Assembly: GCA_002501695.1 (NCBI GenBank)
Contig: DANZ01000047.1
Coordinates: 2,144-8,353, forward strand
Direction of reading: 5' to 3'
From: Methanolobus sp. UBA474
GTDB lineage: Archaea > Halobacteriota > Methanosarcinia > Methanosarcinales > Methanosarcinaceae
DNA: 6,210 bases
The notes below the pieces were generated by a model that worked only from the letters and a program-made list of their open reading frames with translations, was not told where the DNA came from and searched no databases. This document shows positions 4,721-6,210 of the stretch, piece after piece; position 1 is the first letter of the stretch, and the number at the start of each line of letters is the position of its first letter. A program made the position numbers and the translations under genes.

Positions 4721-6210
4721 ATGCTTAAGGTATCCGACATCGTGAAAGAATATGACTCCAGCAGCGGAAAGAAACGTGTTCTGGACAGTATCGGTTTCGC
4801 TGTTGCAGATGGGGAGATACTCGGAATTACAGGAAAGAGCGGAAGCGGGAAGACCACACTTCTAAAGATCCTCCGAGGGATAGAGACTTTCGACCAGGGA
4901 ACAATTGAACTCGACGGGAGGAAAGTCACTCCGGGATCCGGATCAGATGGAATGAGATATCTTCAGTCCGTCAGTGCCATCCACCTGCAACGCAACTTCG
5001 GACTGTGGAACGGTCCTGCTTTTGAGAACATCGTCCGCAGGCTCAACGCCCTGAGAACAGGCGATGAAGGGCTTCCTGAGCCAGATTCTCCCAATTATGA
5101 GGAACTGAAGGAAGAGGCTATGGAGTACATGAAGCTCGTTGGACTAGAACATAAGGCCCTCCATGCTGCGAACCTGCTCAGCGGAGGCGAGAAGCAAAGA
5201 CTCATACTTGCCCGCCAGCTTGCGGCAAAGCCTCGGCTGCTACTGCTGGACGAGCCTGTTACAATGACAGGGCCGGGTACGAAGCAGGAGATCCTTGATG
5301 TCATAAAGGGCCTCAAGAAAAAGCTCAACATACCTATCATCGTGGTCTCGCATCTTCCTGAGATCCACCTGTACGTTTGCGACCGGGTAGCATTCCTCGA
5401 TGAAGGGAAAGTTGTTGAGATAGGAGAGCCTGAAAAAGTGCTCAGACATTTCCTGAAGGGTCTCAATGAACAGACAGAGCTTGTTAAGGTGGACAGAAAA
5501 GAGCCGGTCATAAAAGTAAGACACCTGTCAAACCGCTTTAGCCTTATAAGGGTCGGCGAGGTCCTGAAATTCACAGACCTGTCCCTTGATATCAACGCGG
5601 GGGAGATCACGGCGCTCATAGGACAGTCAGGTGCGGGTAAGACAACCCTCCTCAAGATGATAGAAGGACTAAGAGTGCCCAAAGAAGGGAATATCGGTTA
5701 TCTGCACGAAGGTCAATGGATTGACATCCTGGAATTTTCCAGGCAGCGCGTAGACCTGCGCAGGAAGATAAGTATCATGCACCAGGAATTCACGCTGTCC
5801 CCAAATTCCACCGTGCGTGAGCAGATGGCTTTCAGGCTGCGCCTTAAAGGTAAAAGGTCCCTGGAGTATGCCAGGGAAAAAGCTGCTGAGCTTCAGATAT
5901 CGGACAAGGTGCTGGACACGCTGTACAGCCTTCCGGACATGTCAGAGGACGAAAAGAATGGACTGCTGCGGCAAATGAACATGTCGATAGACATCTATTC
6001 CCGACTTTTCCCGCTCATCACAAAAAAAGATGTGGACGAATACGCAAAAGATATCTTCGCAGCTCTTGACCTGCCCCTGGAGATACTTGATAAGACCCCG
6101 TATCAGATCAGCGGAGGAGAACACGTGCGTGCATACATCGCCCTTGCACTCATAACCCACCCGGAAATACTTATACTTGATGAACCTTTCGGGGACCTTG
6201 ACCCTGTCAC
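4721..6210 (+). CDS. atwA: Twin-domain ABC ATPase resembling methyl-CoM reductase activation component A2 (AtwA), 3' partial
   Basis: The frame stays open from ATG 4721 to the window end, giving 496 residues; AtwA proteins are about 530-560. It has two ABC ATPase domains and no membrane segment, so it is a soluble ATPase. Domain 1: Walker A GKSGSGKTT (38-46), Q-loop Gln90, signature LSGGEKQR (153-160), Walker B LLLLDEP with Asp177/Glu178, H-loop His211. Domain 2: Walker A GQSGAGKTT (301-309), Gln355, signature ISGGEHVR (463-470), Walker B ILILDEP with Asp487/Glu488, D-loop GDLDP. SAIHLQRNFGLW, NLLSGGEKQRLILARQLA and EPVIKVRHLS joining the halves resemble component A2, which supplies ATP-driven activation of methyl-coenzyme M reductase in methanogens. 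Oddities: the domain 1 D-loop reads VTMTGPG instead of TGTLDP, domain 2 has a long insertion before its signature, and the cysteine pairs I remember in domain 1 of classical AtwA are absent. The symbol is therefore a family-level label; a divergent paralog is likely. Confidence 0.75.
   Translation, partial: MLKVSDIVKEYDSSSGKKRVLDSIGFAVADGEILGITGKSGSGKTTLLKILRGIETFDQGTIELDGRKVTPGSGSDGMRYLQSVSAIHLQRNFGLWNGPAFENIVRRLNALRTGDEGLPEPDSPNYEELKEEAMEYMKLVGLEHKALHAANLLSGGEKQRLILARQLAAKPRLLLLDEPVTMTGPGTKQEILDVIKGLKKKLNIPIIVVSHLPEIHLYVCDRVAFLDEGKVVEIGEPEKVLRHFLKGLNEQTELVKVDRKEPVIKVRHLSNRFSLIRVGEVLKFTDLSLDINAGEITALIGQSGAGKTTLLKMIEGLRVPKEGNIGYLHEGQWIDILEFSRQRVDLRRKISIMHQEFTLSPNSTVREQMAFRLRLKGKRSLEYAREKAAELQISDKVLDTLYSLPDMSEDEKNGLLRQMNMSIDIYSRLFPLITKKDVDEYAKDIFAALDLPLEILDKTPYQISGGEHVRAYIALALITHPEILILDEPFGDLDPV

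Noticed and set aside
5095..5682. Open frame of 195 codons on the - strand opposite the AtwA-like gene
   Set aside because: It is Ser- and Phe-rich low-complexity sequence, and lies opposite conserved ABC ATPase motifs.

Overview
This window is archaeal and most likely comes from a methanogen or methanogen relative of the Methanosarcinales group. The evidence is ribosomal protein eL40, a geranylgeranylglyceryl phosphate synthase (archaeal ether lipids), a GatCAB operon with archaeal-style Shine-Dalgarno sites, and a twin-ATPase protein resembling component A2 (AtwA) of the methyl-coenzyme M reductase activation system. The exact genus cannot be read from the sequence.

Positions 1-3075 (+ strand) hold the tightly packed gatC (5' end missing), gatA and gatB genes. 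They encode the tRNA-dependent amidotransferase that in archaea turns Asp-tRNA(Asn) into Asn-tRNA(Asn). Every junction is 0-9 nt, with Shine-Dalgarno sites lying on or next to the preceding stop codon, so this is one transcription unit with coupled translation.

Positions 3076-3177 form a short convergent region. It holds a GC-rich hairpin, an AT-rich dyad and an oligo-T tract on the - strand, and probably acts as a two-way terminator. Positions 3178-3528 (- strand) encode a small winged-helix regulator of unknown target. The divergent region 3529-3744 is the most structured non-coding part: a perfect 15-bp palindrome lies between the regulator's likely TATA box and its start codon, and two abutting dyads cover the upstream and TATA parts of the rpl40e promoter.

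Positions 3745-4647 (+) hold rpl40e and, 6 nt later, the ether-lipid gene, which starts with TTG. This couples a ribosomal protein with the first committed step of archaeal membrane lipid synthesis. A T-rich tract follows. From 4721 a long reading frame is still open at the end of the window. It encodes a protein with two ABC ATPase domains of the AtwA type. Its first domain has a degenerate D-loop and its second has an unusually long helical insertion before the signature motif, so it looks like a divergent paralog rather than a textbook AtwA.

No tRNA, rRNA, CRISPR array, insertion sequence or phage-like gene was seen. Most of the window is housekeeping; the points worth a second look are the divergent promoter region with its palindromes and the atypical AtwA-like ATPase.
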